DNA of 8,064 nt from Flavobacteriaceae bacterium. GTDB lineage: Bacteria > Bacteroidota > Bacteroidia > Flavobacteriales > Flavobacteriaceae. Under the pieces are notes generated by a model. The model ran no database searches and was not told where the DNA came from. It saw nothing but the letters and a program-made list of their open reading frames with translations. Of this stretch, positions 1 through 7,285 are shown piece by piece. Every line of letters starts with the position of its first letter. Position 1 is the first letter of the stretch. A program made the translations under genes and the position numbers. The stretch is from positions 1 through 8,064 of the forward strand of contig VMCW01000178.1 of assembly GCA_008081175.1 (NCBI GenBank), in the 5' to 3' direction.

Positions 1-12
1 AGGAATAAGAAT

Positions 13-744
13 TTATTTTTTTGTGAAGGGAATTCGGTACGTTAGACTGTAATTCAAAGAGGCACCAAAATTATTATCCTCTGTTTTTTTGTTAAATCCT
101 GGAATAAAAACATTATCAAAATTTTCAGGTAGCTTATCGTCAATCAAACGGTTTAACCGAAAACTCATTCCCATGTATGTGTTTTTAATAAGCTGAACTT
201 TAAATCCAACAACAACTTCAAACCACTGAGCATTTAAATTGGGTCGAACCCCTGTAGCATATCCACTAGTAATGGGAAAGTCTGAGCTGGGCCAAAATCG
301 GGTTCTGTCTAAAATAGTATAACTGTTTAAAAGTAATTCGTGGCTGCTGGATGCAAAACGAAGTCCTATAGTAACTTGATTATCCATTCCCTCCCAGTTT
401 TCAAACATATTGTAATCAAACCCAAGCTTGTAATATGTGCCACTACTGGTGAAATTTACTGATTCAACTTGTTTGGTAGTTTCTATTCGTCCAATCTCTG
501 TAGCCAAATAGAAATTTTCCCCTACCCTTAGGTCTGCCACTGTTTCAAAACCATTGTAGTCTTCTGAGAGTCTGGAGCGTCCAAGATTGGATAAATCAAT
601 TCCAAAGCGCAAAGCTAAAGGCGTTTTTTCTTTTACCCCAAGGCTGTCACTTATCACAACACGCTCTTCTGCCTGCTGAGCTAATAGTGACTGAAAACCT
701 ATTAAAAGACTAATGTAAAATACCCAAATGTGCACGTGTTTCAT
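13..744 (-). CDS. DUF6048 family secreted / outer-membrane-type protein
   Basis: The product is 243 aa. Residues 1-22 form a signal peptide: an H-rich start, a hydrophobic core around residues 6-17, and a likely cleavage in SLLA-QQ. The mature part alternates polar and aromatic residues in short beta-strand-like runs (for example residues in TYYKLGFDY and WFEVVVGFKVQL) and ends in YSLTYRIPF plus two lysines, which resembles a small outer-membrane beta-barrel. I recognise the sequence as the Bacteroidota family DUF6048, whose function is unknown. The ATG at 744 is the only reasonable start because the signal peptide follows it directly. The start lies inside the upstream lipoprotein gene (35-nt overlap), so translation is probably coupled to it and the two products may act together at the cell envelope. 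That partnership is inference from the pairing. The family call is fairly secure, the barrel topology less so. Confidence 0.85.
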   Translation of the reverse strand: MKHVHIWVFYISLLIGFQSLLAQQAEERVVISDSLGVKEKTPLALRFGIDLSNLGRSRLSEDYNGFETVADLRVGENFYLATEIGRIETTKQVESVNFTSSGTYYKLGFDYNMFENWEGMDNQVTIGLRFASSSHELLLNSYTILDRTRFWPSSDFPITSGYATGVRPNLNAQWFEVVVGFKVQLIKNTYMGMSFRLNRLIDDKLPENFDNVFIPGFNKKTEDNNFGASLNYSLTYRIPFTKK

Positions 745-1201
745 CTGAAATGGTGTCTTTTAATACGGTTATTCCTTTGATCCAATTGGACCCAGGATTT
801 AAAATGAGTGCTGGAGGTGTGTCCAAAATAAAATTTGAGCGATAACCGCAAGCCGTGTTGATGAAAGTATCAAATCGTTGGTAATTGATTTGTAGTGTGT
901 CAATGTTTTCATTTTCAGAACCTTGGTTTGTAATAAACTCAAATTGAATATTGTTTTCCTGAATTTTCAATGGAAGAGCAAGTGAATCACTTGGAGTTTT
1001 GGGTAGTGATTTTTCGATTCCAATAGGTCGTATTGAAAATCCAGAAGGTGTTTTACGGTTTTGAGGATTCTCAAAGTCAAGCATCAATAGAATAAGGTCG
1101 GGACTTTCGGTAACGGTTTCAATACAGATGTCGTCTCTTTCACAGCCAAAAAGAATCAACAGAACGAGAAGACCTAAAAAACCGTTTTTTTGTTTATTCA
1201 T
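710..1201 (-). CDS. DUF6452 family lipoprotein
   Basis: The product is 163 aa from the ATG at 1201. I chose this start over an in-frame ATG at 1240 because it places a clean lipoprotein signal at the N-terminus: MNKQK, a hydrophobic stretch (residues 8-18), and lipobox L17-F-G-C20. C20 would be the lipidated residue, giving a periplasmic or outer-membrane lipoprotein of about 144 aa. The residues just after the lipobox (CERDDIC) and the C-terminal NWIKGI...DETRAHL region match the Flavobacteria family DUF6452 as I remember it; no function is known. C26 and C118 are the only other cysteines and could form a disulfide. The ATG overlaps the last 8 nt of rlmD, and the 3' end overlaps the next gene by 35 nt. 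Both point to an operon with translational coupling. The family-like C-terminus continues to the stop, so the long downstream overlap is not a frameshift artefact. Confidence 0.87.
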   Translation of the reverse strand: MNKQKNGFLGLLVLLILFGCERDDICIETVTESPDLILLMLDFENPQNRKTPSGFSIRPIGIEKSLPKTPSDSLALPLKIQENNIQFEFITNQGSENENIDTLQINYQRFDTFINTACGYRSNFILDTPPALILNPGSNWIKGITVLKDTISDETRAHLGILH

Positions 1202-2612
1202 GGGTAGTTTTGAGCTGTAAAAGTACAACATTTTCAACATGGTGTGTTTGAGGAAACATATCTACCGCTTGACTCTTTAATACATCGTAATGTGACTTCA
1301 TTAATTCCAAATCACGTGCTTGTGTAGCACTGTTACAACTTATATAGACGATTCTTTCTGGAGCTAGTTTTAAAAGTTGTTCAACAACAGCAACGTGCAT
1401 GCCGTTTCTTGGAGGATCAGTAATCACAACATTCGCTTTTCCGTGTCTTTTTATGAATGCATGATCAAAGACCTCTTTCATGTCGCCAACTTCAAATTGG
1501 GCATTTGTTATTTTGTTGTGTAAGGCATTTTCTTTTGCGGCCTCTATGGCTTCGGGCACAGATTCTATTCCTATGACTTTTTTACAAGAATCGGCAAGAC
1601 TAAGCGCTATGGTCCCCGTTCCTGTGTACAAATCATATACCACATCATCTGGCTGTAATGCAGCAAAGTTCTTAGCAATTTCATAAAGTACTTTTGCCTG
1701 AACAGGATTGGTTTGGTAAAAGGATTTTGCTGTGATTTTAAATTGAAGTTGATGCAGTTGTTCCGTTATAAAATCATTTCCTTTATAACATTGAATTTCT
1801 TGATCGTAAAGTGTGTCATTTGCTTTTGAATTTACACAATACAACAAAGAAGTAATTTGAGGAAACTCAACACTTATAAATTCCAAAAGTTCTTTTTGCT
1901 TTTTTTCATCTTCTTTGAAGAATTGTATCAGCACCATGACTTCTCCCTTTGTTGTATTTCGAATCATTAGTGATCTTAAGAAACCATTTTGTTCACGAGG
2001 ATCAAAAAACTCAAAATCATTCTTCAATGCAAACTCGCGAACAGCATTTCGAATGGAATTGGAAGGGTCTTCTTGTAAGTAACAATTTTTAATATCTACA
2101 ACTTTATCCCACATTCCTGGTTTATGAAACCCAAGCCCCTTGCGTTCTATGATCTCCTCACTTTCTATTTCTTCAGGAGTTAACCATCTTTTGTTAGAGA
2201 AGGAATATTCCATTTTATTTCTGTAAAAATAGGGGTTTGTGACCCCAGCAATAGGGTTCACCTCTTTTACATCTATTTTTCCAATATGTTTGAGGTTGTG
2301 AAGTACACCTTTCTCTTTAAACTCCAATTGTCCTTCATAACTCAAATGTTGCCACTTACATCCCCCACATATACCAAAGTGTTCGCATTTTGGTGTGGTC
2401 CTTTTGGGAGAAGTTTTTATCCATGCAATAGGTTCAGCTTCAAAGTAACCTCTTCTTTTTTTGTAAACTTTTACATCTACAACATCACCTGGGACTACAT
2501 TTTTGATAAAAATCACGGCTCCTTCACTCGTTTTAGCTACCCCCATGCCTTTAGCATTGATGTCGATAACTTCAAGCTCTTTTTCAAAGCGTTCTAACCG
2601 TTTTCTTGCCAT
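1194..2612 (-). CDS. rlmD: 23S rRNA (uracil-C5)-methyltransferase RlmD
   Basis: The 472-aa product is a TrmA/RlmC/RlmD-family enzyme that uses SAM to make 5-methyluridine in 23S rRNA (position 1939 in E. coli numbering). Residues about 1-60 form a TRAM RNA-binding domain. C76, C82, C85 (C-x5-C-x2-C) and C177 are the expected [4Fe-4S] ligands. The Rossmann-fold methyltransferase domain carries SFYQ (Q300), DLYTGTGT (327-334) for SAM binding, DPPRNG (399-404), the catalytic cysteine C426 in YISCNSAT, and the general-base glutamate E460 in HHVENVVLL. All key residues are present and the length is normal. The exact target uracil cannot be fixed from sequence alone, since some family members modify a second site (RlmCD type). 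It is first in a minus-strand operon with the DUF6452 and DUF6048 genes and diverges from rocD across 106 nt. The ATG at 2612 fits the TRAM start and lies just after a -7 box. Confidence 0.95.
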   Translation of the reverse strand: MARKRLERFEKELEVIDINAKGMGVAKTSEGAVIFIKNVVPGDVVDVKVYKKRRGYFEAEPIAWIKTSPKRTTPKCEHFGICGGCKWQHLSYEGQLEFKEKGVLHNLKHIGKIDVKEVNPIAGVTNPYFYRNKMEYSFSNKRWLTPEEIESEEIIERKGLGFHKPGMWDKVVDIKNCYLQEDPSNSIRNAVREFALKNDFEFFDPREQNGFLRSLMIRNTTKGEVMVLIQFFKEDEKKQKELLEFISVEFPQITSLLYCVNSKANDTLYDQEIQCYKGNDFITEQLHQLQFKITAKSFYQTNPVQAKVLYEIAKNFAALQPDDVVYDLYTGTGTIALSLADSCKKVIGIESVPEAIEAAKENALHNKITNAQFEVGDMKEVFDHAFIKRHGKANVVITDPPRNGMHVAVVEQLLKLAPERIVYISCNSATQARDLELMKSHYDVLKSQAVDMFPQTHHVENVVLLQLKTTHE

Positions 2613-2616
2613 GCTG

Positions 2617-2624
2617 CAAATGTA
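2617..2624 (-). promoter_or_regulatory. Bacteroidota -7 promoter box for rlmD
   Basis: Read on the minus strand the sequence is TACATTTG, a perfect match to the Bacteroidota -7 consensus TAnnTTTG, followed by CAGC and then the rlmD ATG. Only 4 nt separate the box from the start codon. Because transcription in this phylum starts a few nucleotides past the box, the transcript would begin at or next to the ATG and be leaderless. No convincing TTG-type -33 element lies at the usual distance upstream; that region is T-rich. The transcription start has been inferred, not seen. Confidence 0.55.
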
Positions 2625-2708
2625 GGAGGCTTGTTAAAATAAAACGAGGTTTTACTTAGGTTTTTGCCTCTATTATTTAGTATTTTTATTCCAATTTTTA
2701 TCCGTTAA

Positions 2709-2716
2709 TGTATTTG
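2709..2716 (+). promoter_or_regulatory. possible -7 box immediately upstream of rocD
   Basis: TGTATTTG differs from the Bacteroidota consensus TAnnTTTG at one position and ends only 2 nt before the rocD ATG. That is too close for an ordinary leader. Either rocD is transcribed leaderless or the true promoter lies further up, where TTG at 2664-2666 precedes a weak TATTTTTA at 2681-2688 in the 106-nt divergent spacer. The sequence alone does not decide between these. Confidence 0.25.
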
Positions 2717-2718
2717 TT

Positions 2719-3996
2719 ATGGAAACCCAAGTTCAAACCGAAAACTTTATCGCCCTAGAGCATCAACACGGAGCACATGACTATCACCCCATTCCGGTTG
2801 TTTTAGAACGCGGTGAGGGAGTTTATTTATGGGATGTAGAAGGCAAAAAATATTTTGATTTTTTATCAGCCTATTCTGCTGTAAATCAAGGGCATTGTCA
2901 TCCTAGAATAGTTCAAGCACTTCAACAGCAAGCAGAAACGTTGACCTTAACTTCAAGGGCTTTTCATAATAACAAATTGGGGGAGTACATGAAATACGTA
3001 ACATCGTATTTTGGTTTTGAACGTATGTTGCCATCCAATACTGGAGCGGAAGCTGTAGAAGCTGCAATAAAAATTACTAGAAAATGGGGCTATACTAAAA
3101 AGAACATTCCTGATCATAAAGCAGAGATCGTAGTATGCCATCAAAATTTTCACGGAAGAACGTCTACGATAATCTCTTTTTCTAGTGACCCAGGTTCCAA
3201 GAATTATTTTGGCCCCCATGCCACTGGATTTATTTCTATTCCATACAACGATATTGAAGCCCTAGAGGCCGTATTAGAAACGAACCCTCACGTAGCAGGA
3301 TTTTTAGTGGAGCCCATTCAGGGTGAAGCTGGTGTTTATACTCCTGACGACTCCTTTATGCGTCAAGCTAGAGCACTGTGTTCAGAATACAATGTGTTAT
3401 TGCTAGCAGATGAGATCCAAACCGGAATTGGTAGAACAGGCTCACTCTTAGCCGTTTGTGGAAATTGTACTTGTGCGGGTCCTTGCGAAAAACAAGAAGC
3501 CACCTATACCCGTCCAGATGTTTTGATTTTAGGAAAAGCTATTAGTGGAGGAACCTATCCTGTTTCTGCAGTACTCTGCAATGCTTCCATTATGGATGTA
3601 ATTCAGCCAGGACAACACGGCAGTACTTTTGGAGGTAACCCTATGGCCTGCACTGTTGCTATGGAGGCACTAGAGGTTATTCGCGATGAAAAGCTTACGC
3701 AAAATGCAAGAAAGCTAGGAAAGCGATTTCGAGCAGGTATGCAAGCCTATATAGATAAGAGCACTATAGTTACTAAAGTTCGGGGAAGAGGACTTCTCAA
3801 TGCTATAGTAATCAATGATACAGAAGAAAGTGATACTGCATGGAATATTTGCTTAAAATTGAGGGATAATGGTCTTTTAGCCAAACCCACACACGGTAAT
3901 ATTATTCGTTTTGCTCCACCACTTGTGATAACCGAAGAGCAATTGGATGAATGTCTGAGCATAATAATCACTACGCTTTCTAGTTTTGAAAAATAA
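2719..3996 (+). CDS. rocD: ornithine aminotransferase (ornithine-oxo-acid transaminase)
   Basis: The 425-aa product is a class-III PLP aminotransferase. It moves the delta-amino group of L-ornithine to 2-oxoglutarate, giving glutamate-5-semialdehyde (which cyclises to pyrroline-5-carboxylate) and glutamate, and so links arginine and proline metabolism in the cytoplasm. Visible motifs are SNTGAEAVEAAIK (106-118, cofactor phosphate binding), NFHGRT (143-148), VEPIQGEAGV (197-206), DEIQTGIGRTG (231-241, with PLP-binding D231), the Schiff-base lysine K273 in LGKAISGG, and HGSTFGGNP (300-308). A short cysteine-rich insertion follows the DEIQTG strand: C247, C250, C252, C256. Canonical enzymes have a plain loop there. 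I recall similar inserts in other Flavobacteria sequences. The ATG at 2719 gives the family's usual N-terminus. The stop is followed 12 nt later by a cysteine desulfurase gene on the same strand, so the two are probably co-transcribed. Confidence 0.93.
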   Translation: METQVQTENFIALEHQHGAHDYHPIPVVLERGEGVYLWDVEGKKYFDFLSAYSAVNQGHCHPRIVQALQQQAETLTLTSRAFHNNKLGEYMKYVTSYFGFERMLPSNTGAEAVEAAIKITRKWGYTKKNIPDHKAEIVVCHQNFHGRTSTIISFSSDPGSKNYFGPHATGFISIPYNDIEALEAVLETNPHVAGFLVEPIQGEAGVYTPDDSFMRQARALCSEYNVLLLADEIQTGIGRTGSLLAVCGNCTCAGPCEKQEATYTRPDVLILGKAISGGTYPVSAVLCNASIMDVIQPGQHGSTFGGNPMACTVAMEALEVIRDEKLTQNARKLGKRFRAGMQAYIDKSTIVTKVRGRGLLNAIVINDTEESDTAWNICLKLRDNGLLAKPTHGNIIRFAPPLVITEEQLDECLSIIITTLSSFEK

Positions 3997-4008
3997 GTAA
4001 TTCTGTTA

Positions 4009-5154
4009 ATGACTGTTTATTTTGACAATGCGGCCACAACTCCTATGCGAAAACAGGTCATCGAATCGGTTTCCACTGTTATGGAGAGCTGTTTTGGGAA
4101 TCCCTCTTCCACTCATTCCTATGGAAGAACTGCTAAGACCTACATCGAAACTGCGAGAAAAGGGATTGCATCATTGCTACATGCAGAACCTCAAGAAATT
4201 ATTTTTACTTCTGGAGGTACAGAATCTGATAATATGATACTAAATTGTGCGGTTAACGATTTAAACGTTACCACACTAATTTCGTCTCCCCTGGAACACC
4301 ACGCCGTATTGCACGCTTTGGATGCTCTAAAGAAATCACATAATGTAAAAGTGTGCTATGTGGAAGTCGATGCTAAGGGTACTCCAGACTTAGATCATCT
4401 CGAAAGCCTTTTGTCTCGTGACAATTCTATAAAATTGGTCAGTCTGATGCATGTGAATAATGAAATAGGGACCCTTTTAGATCTCGAGAAAGTAGGTGAA
4501 ATATGTCATAAGCATCAAGCTCTTTTTCATACTGATGCAGTACAGGGAATCGGACATTTTTCATTTAATATGCAACAACTGCCTATAGACTTTTTGTCTT
4601 CAGCAGCTCATAAATATCACGGACCAAAGGGGATAGGATTTTCATACGTAAGAAAAAATTCTGGTTTAAAACCATTTATTCATGGAGGCTCACAAGAAAG
4701 AGGTCTTCGTGCAGGAACTGAAGCGGTTCATAATATAGTAGGGATGCATAAAGCATTGGACTTAGCGTATGAAAATCTTGAAAATGAACGTAAACAAATA
4801 AGTTCATTAAAACAGTATTTTATTTCTTCATTAATGGAGGTGTTTCCTAAAGCTCATTTTAATGGTCGTAGTGGTGAACTAGAAAAGAGCACATATACTT
4901 TGGTCAATGTAGCATTGCCTATTAGTGATGAAAAATCAGGACTTTTAGATTTTCATCTTGATCTTAAAGGTATTGCTTGTTCCAAAGGAAGTGCCTGTCA
5001 GTCTGGAAGTTCTTCAGGTTCTCACGTGTTGAACTGCATTCAAACCGAAGAACACAAAAAGTGGCCTTCTTTGCGTTTCTCCTTTTCGATATTTAACACT
5101 AAAGAGGAAGTAGATTACGTAATAAAAACCTTGAAAGAGTTTGCAATCGATTAA
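4009..5154 (+). CDS. cysteine desulfurase, NifS/IscS-type
   Basis: The 381-aa product is a class-V PLP aminotransferase-fold enzyme that removes sulfur from L-cysteine as a persulfide, leaving alanine, for Fe-S clusters or thiolated tRNA. Evidence in order: YFDNAATTP (4-12); TSGGTESDN (67-75); the H97-H98 pair stacking over PLP; D176 in HTDAVQG with Q179; the PLP lysine K202 in SAAHKYHGPKG; RAGTE (234-238); and the persulfide-forming cysteine C330 in KGSACQSGSS, on a long mobile loop like that of IscS rather than the short SufS type. A second cysteine, C324, lies in the same loop. No IscU, NifU, SufE or TusA-like partner is encoded nearby, so the sulfur acceptor is unknown. A tRNA-thiolation role is possible but unproven. 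It lies 12 nt after rocD. Its stop is only 4 nt from the stop of the convergent peptidase gene. Confidence 0.9.
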   Translation: MTVYFDNAATTPMRKQVIESVSTVMESCFGNPSSTHSYGRTAKTYIETARKGIASLLHAEPQEIIFTSGGTESDNMILNCAVNDLNVTTLISSPLEHHAVLHALDALKKSHNVKVCYVEVDAKGTPDLDHLESLLSRDNSIKLVSLMHVNNEIGTLLDLEKVGEICHKHQALFHTDAVQGIGHFSFNMQQLPIDFLSSAAHKYHGPKGIGFSYVRKNSGLKPFIHGGSQERGLRAGTEAVHNIVGMHKALDLAYENLENERKQISSLKQYFISSLMEVFPKAHFNGRSGELEKSTYTLVNVALPISDEKSGLLDFHLDLKGIACSKGSACQSGSSSGSHVLNCIQTEEHKKWPSLRFSFSIFNTKEEVDYVIKTLKEFAID

Positions 5155-5158
5155 TTAA

Positions 5159-6835
5159 CTACTCAATATTTTTTTTTGGTTTTCTGTAAAAATCAGCTGT
5201 GAACAGCGTTTTGTTTCCCACTTGATCCTCTGCTTCTATGGTTAAATGATGTAAAGCTTCTTTAAATTCTAAATCATTAAAATCGTAAATGAGGCTGTTA
5301 TTTTTTGGCTCGTGTTCTAGTAGAATCCACTTCCCATTTATTTCACCTCTAAATTTTTTAAGTCCTGAATAGTCGTCAGATATTTTGAAACGCAAAAAGC
5401 TGTAGTTGCTCAACCATTGTTTTTCTTTAAAATTTACAGGAACTATAGTGGGGGGTACGCTGTCTCTGCTGATAACAAAACTCCCTAGGGTTTTTGATTT
5501 ACCGACCCAATATCCATTTTTTACTGTAGCACTAAAGAAACGGGTTTTATTGTTTTTGTTTAAAAAGGCTAAAAAGCTTTGTTGTATTTTTAAAGAATCT
5601 CCTTCGGGAATCTTGTATTTTATCTCATAGGCCTTGTTTAACGCGTGGTAAGGTAAGCCCAAATCTAAAGTATCTCCTCGTTCTTCAACAGTGAGCTTTA
5701 TGGGGTCAAAAAAACTCCCTTTGGGAAAATAAACAGATTTATTTTCGAATTGAAAAAGATAGTCTTTTGTAGGAAGGTTAAGGCTTTCGGGTTCTTTATC
5801 TGAAATTGTAAGATTGTCGACTCCTGTAAGATAGGCTTCAATATAGCTAGAGTTATTTTTATAATCTTTTACCTCAATTAGAAGTTGATAGGATTTTCCC
5901 GCTTCAATATTCAATTCTCCATTTGGACCTTGGTTATCAATGAAAGAGATTTTTTGACTTGGATGTCCAATAAAGCGTTGAATTCTTCTTTTATTCATCA
6001 CGTATTCCTTGTAATCTATCAACAAATTGATGTACTTCGAGTCATCAAACGACATTCGATCCATTTGATAGGAGAACTGTTCTATGCCATTTAACCAAAC
6101 TGTAGCACTGTATATTCCATTTTTGTTATAAGAATTACTTTGTCTATCAAACAAGCGAAGACCAAAGTTGATTTTGCCCGAAGCACTGATGCCTGAGGTA
6201 GTATATACACTGTCGTTTTTTCTAACTAAAGGAAGTTCTTTTCTGTTTTTGTAGGGGCGTATGCCCTTGTAAAGAAATAAATTTTGAATTTGTGGTCTTT
6301 GTGTGTCTTTGATCTCTAGGGGATAGCGCATGGGGTTGATAGGTAGTTGCCCTTTGCTTTCTCGTACTTCAAAATGTAAATGAGGACCGTAAGAACCTCC
6401 AGTATTACCAGAATAGCCAATCACCTCTCCTGCTTCAATTTGTATCTCATTTGCCTTGGGGAACAAATGAATTTGAAAGGTTTCTTTTTGATATTGATGC
6501 TCTTTGACGTAGGATTCTATTTTGGGACCAAATTTTTTCAGGTGAGCATAAACAGATATGGTCCCGTCGGGATGTTCAATATAAAGTGCTTTTCCATATC
6601 CAGAGACACTTACCCGTATTCTATTGACCCAACCAGACTGTACGCTTTTTACCTTTAGGCCTTCTCTGCCTTGTGTGCGAATGTCTAAGCCTGCATGAAA
6701 ATGATTGTTTCTGAATTCACCGAAGGTGCCTGATAATTGAATAGGAATCTCTAGGGGAGCCACCCATTTGTTTTCAAATTGTGCGTTTAGAATAAAGTGT
6801 ACTAAGAAAAAGAAGAAAAAATTTTTGGTTTTCAA
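5159..6835 (-). CDS. secreted M23 (LytM-type) metallopeptidase
   Basis: The 558-aa product starts with a signal peptide (MKTKN, five phenylalanines, hydrophobic to about residue 17, cleavage near LNA-QF) and so acts in the periplasm or envelope. The peptidase M23 domain spans about residues 30-170. H47 and D51 in NHFHAGLD, with H154 of the PHLHFEV motif, would bind zinc. H152 and H98 (YAHL) are the other expected active-site histidines. All are present, so it is predicted to be an active cell-wall endopeptidase and not a degenerate EnvC/NlpD-type activator. The remaining roughly 380 residues are beta-rich with Ig-like character (DSVPPTI, then ISDDYSGL around 490) and may position the enzyme; I do not recognise a specific domain. 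The start is a TTG: upstream in this frame a TGA stop comes 5 codons earlier with no ATG between, and the TTG sits directly before the signal peptide. It diverges from the ZapB-like/zapA operon, which fits a link to division or wall remodelling. Confidence 0.9.
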   Translation of the reverse strand: MKTKNFFFFFLVHFILNAQFENKWVAPLEIPIQLSGTFGEFRNNHFHAGLDIRTQGREGLKVKSVQSGWVNRIRVSVSGYGKALYIEHPDGTISVYAHLKKFGPKIESYVKEHQYQKETFQIHLFPKANEIQIEAGEVIGYSGNTGGSYGPHLHFEVRESKGQLPINPMRYPLEIKDTQRPQIQNLFLYKGIRPYKNRKELPLVRKNDSVYTTSGISASGKINFGLRLFDRQSNSYNKNGIYSATVWLNGIEQFSYQMDRMSFDDSKYINLLIDYKEYVMNKRRIQRFIGHPSQKISFIDNQGPNGELNIEAGKSYQLLIEVKDYKNNSSYIEAYLTGVDNLTISDKEPESLNLPTKDYLFQFENKSVYFPKGSFFDPIKLTVEERGDTLDLGLPYHALNKAYEIKYKIPEGDSLKIQQSFLAFLNKNNKTRFFSATVKNGYWVGKSKTLGSFVISRDSVPPTIVPVNFKEKQWLSNYSFLRFKISDDYSGLKKFRGEINGKWILLEHEPKNNSLIYDFNDLEFKEALHHLTIEAEDQVGNKTLFTADFYRKPKKNIE

Positions 6836-6949
6836 GTAAGCGTGTTTTCAATCGCAATATAAAAATCCAAAAAACCAATACAAAATTTTCTGGGTTGTTA
6901 AAGTTTTTAAAAGTCCGTAACGGTGTGCATCAAATGAAAAAAGATTCAA

Positions 6950-6957
6950 TAAATTTG
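6950..6957 (+). promoter_or_regulatory. Bacteroidota -7 promoter box for the ZapB-like/zapA operon
   Basis: TAAATTTG matches the consensus TAnnTTTG exactly. A transcript starting about 5-7 nt downstream would have a leader of some 20 nt before the ATG at 6985 and would exclude the two upstream in-frame start codons (TTG at 6895, ATG at 6934). No good TTG element is visible at the -33 position, so this call rests on the -7 match and on its position in the divergent intergenic region. Confidence 0.45.
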
Positions 6958-6984
6958 TTAGTGAGTAAAAAATCCAATTTTTCG

Positions 6985-7281
6985 ATGGATCACAAATCTG
7001 CTTCACTTACACACCTTGAAGAAAAGGTGATAGGCTTATTGAATAGGCTGAAGGAAAACCATCTCAGTTTAATTCAATACGAGGAGTCCGTCTCATTGCT
7101 AACAGAGGAGAATAAGTTGTTAAAAGAGCAGATGGTACAGTTACGAGAAGAGAACAAATCATTAAAAATTGCAAATAATTTACTCGGCAGTACAGAAGGC
7201 AAAACACAAGCAAAAACGAAAATAAATAGTTTAATAAAAGAGGTTGATACGTGTATTCAGCAACTTTCAGAAATGAATTAA
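6985..7281 (+). CDS. ZapB-like coiled-coil protein upstream of zapA
   Basis: From the ATG at 6985 the product is 98 aa, highly charged and almost wholly alpha-helical. Leucine-rich heptads run from about residue 8 to 68 (LTHLEEKVIGLL through SLLTEENKLLKEQ to EENKSLKIANNLLG). A loop with GSTEGKT follows, and the protein ends in a second helix with KINSLIKEVDTCIQQL. It has no signal peptide, membrane segment or enzyme motif. Small proteins of this layout sit just before zapA in many Flavobacteria, and the SLKIANNLLG plus KINSLI-EVD-CI-QL signature is what I remember of that family. By analogy with E. coli ZapB, a coiled coil that binds ZapA at the FtsZ ring, it may be a ZapA partner, but this is inference. 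The frame stays open upstream to a TTG at 6895 (128 aa) and an ATG at 6934 (115 aa). I prefer 6985 because of the promoter box at 6950-6957 and the usual family length. zapA starts 4 nt after its stop. Confidence 0.8.
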   Translation: MDHKSASLTHLEEKVIGLLNRLKENHLSLIQYEESVSLLTEENKLLKEQMVQLREENKSLKIANNLLGSTEGKTQAKTKINSLIKEVDTCIQQLSEMN

Positions 7282-7285
7282 GATT

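Noticed and set aside
1202..1240. Longer N-terminus for the DUF6452 lipoprotein starting at 1240
   Set aside because: It would put 13 extra residues before the lipoprotein signal and lengthen the overlap with rlmD. The ATG at 1201 gives a standard lipobox at residue 20.
2286..2597. Plus-strand open frame of 103 codons opposite rlmD
   Set aside because: It lies wholly antisense to the TRAM and Fe-S region of rlmD, has no family-like motifs, and is a low-complexity mirror of a well-supported gene.
5137..5178. Hairpin GAGT (5137-5140) / ACTC (5161-5164) before a T-rich run as a terminator for the desulfurase gene
   Set aside because: The stem is only 4 bp with a 20-nt loop, too weak to support a terminator.
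6380..6658. Plus-strand open frame of 92 codons opposite the M23 catalytic domain
   Set aside because: It is antisense to the conserved HxH region of the peptidase, and nothing in its translation suggests a real protein.
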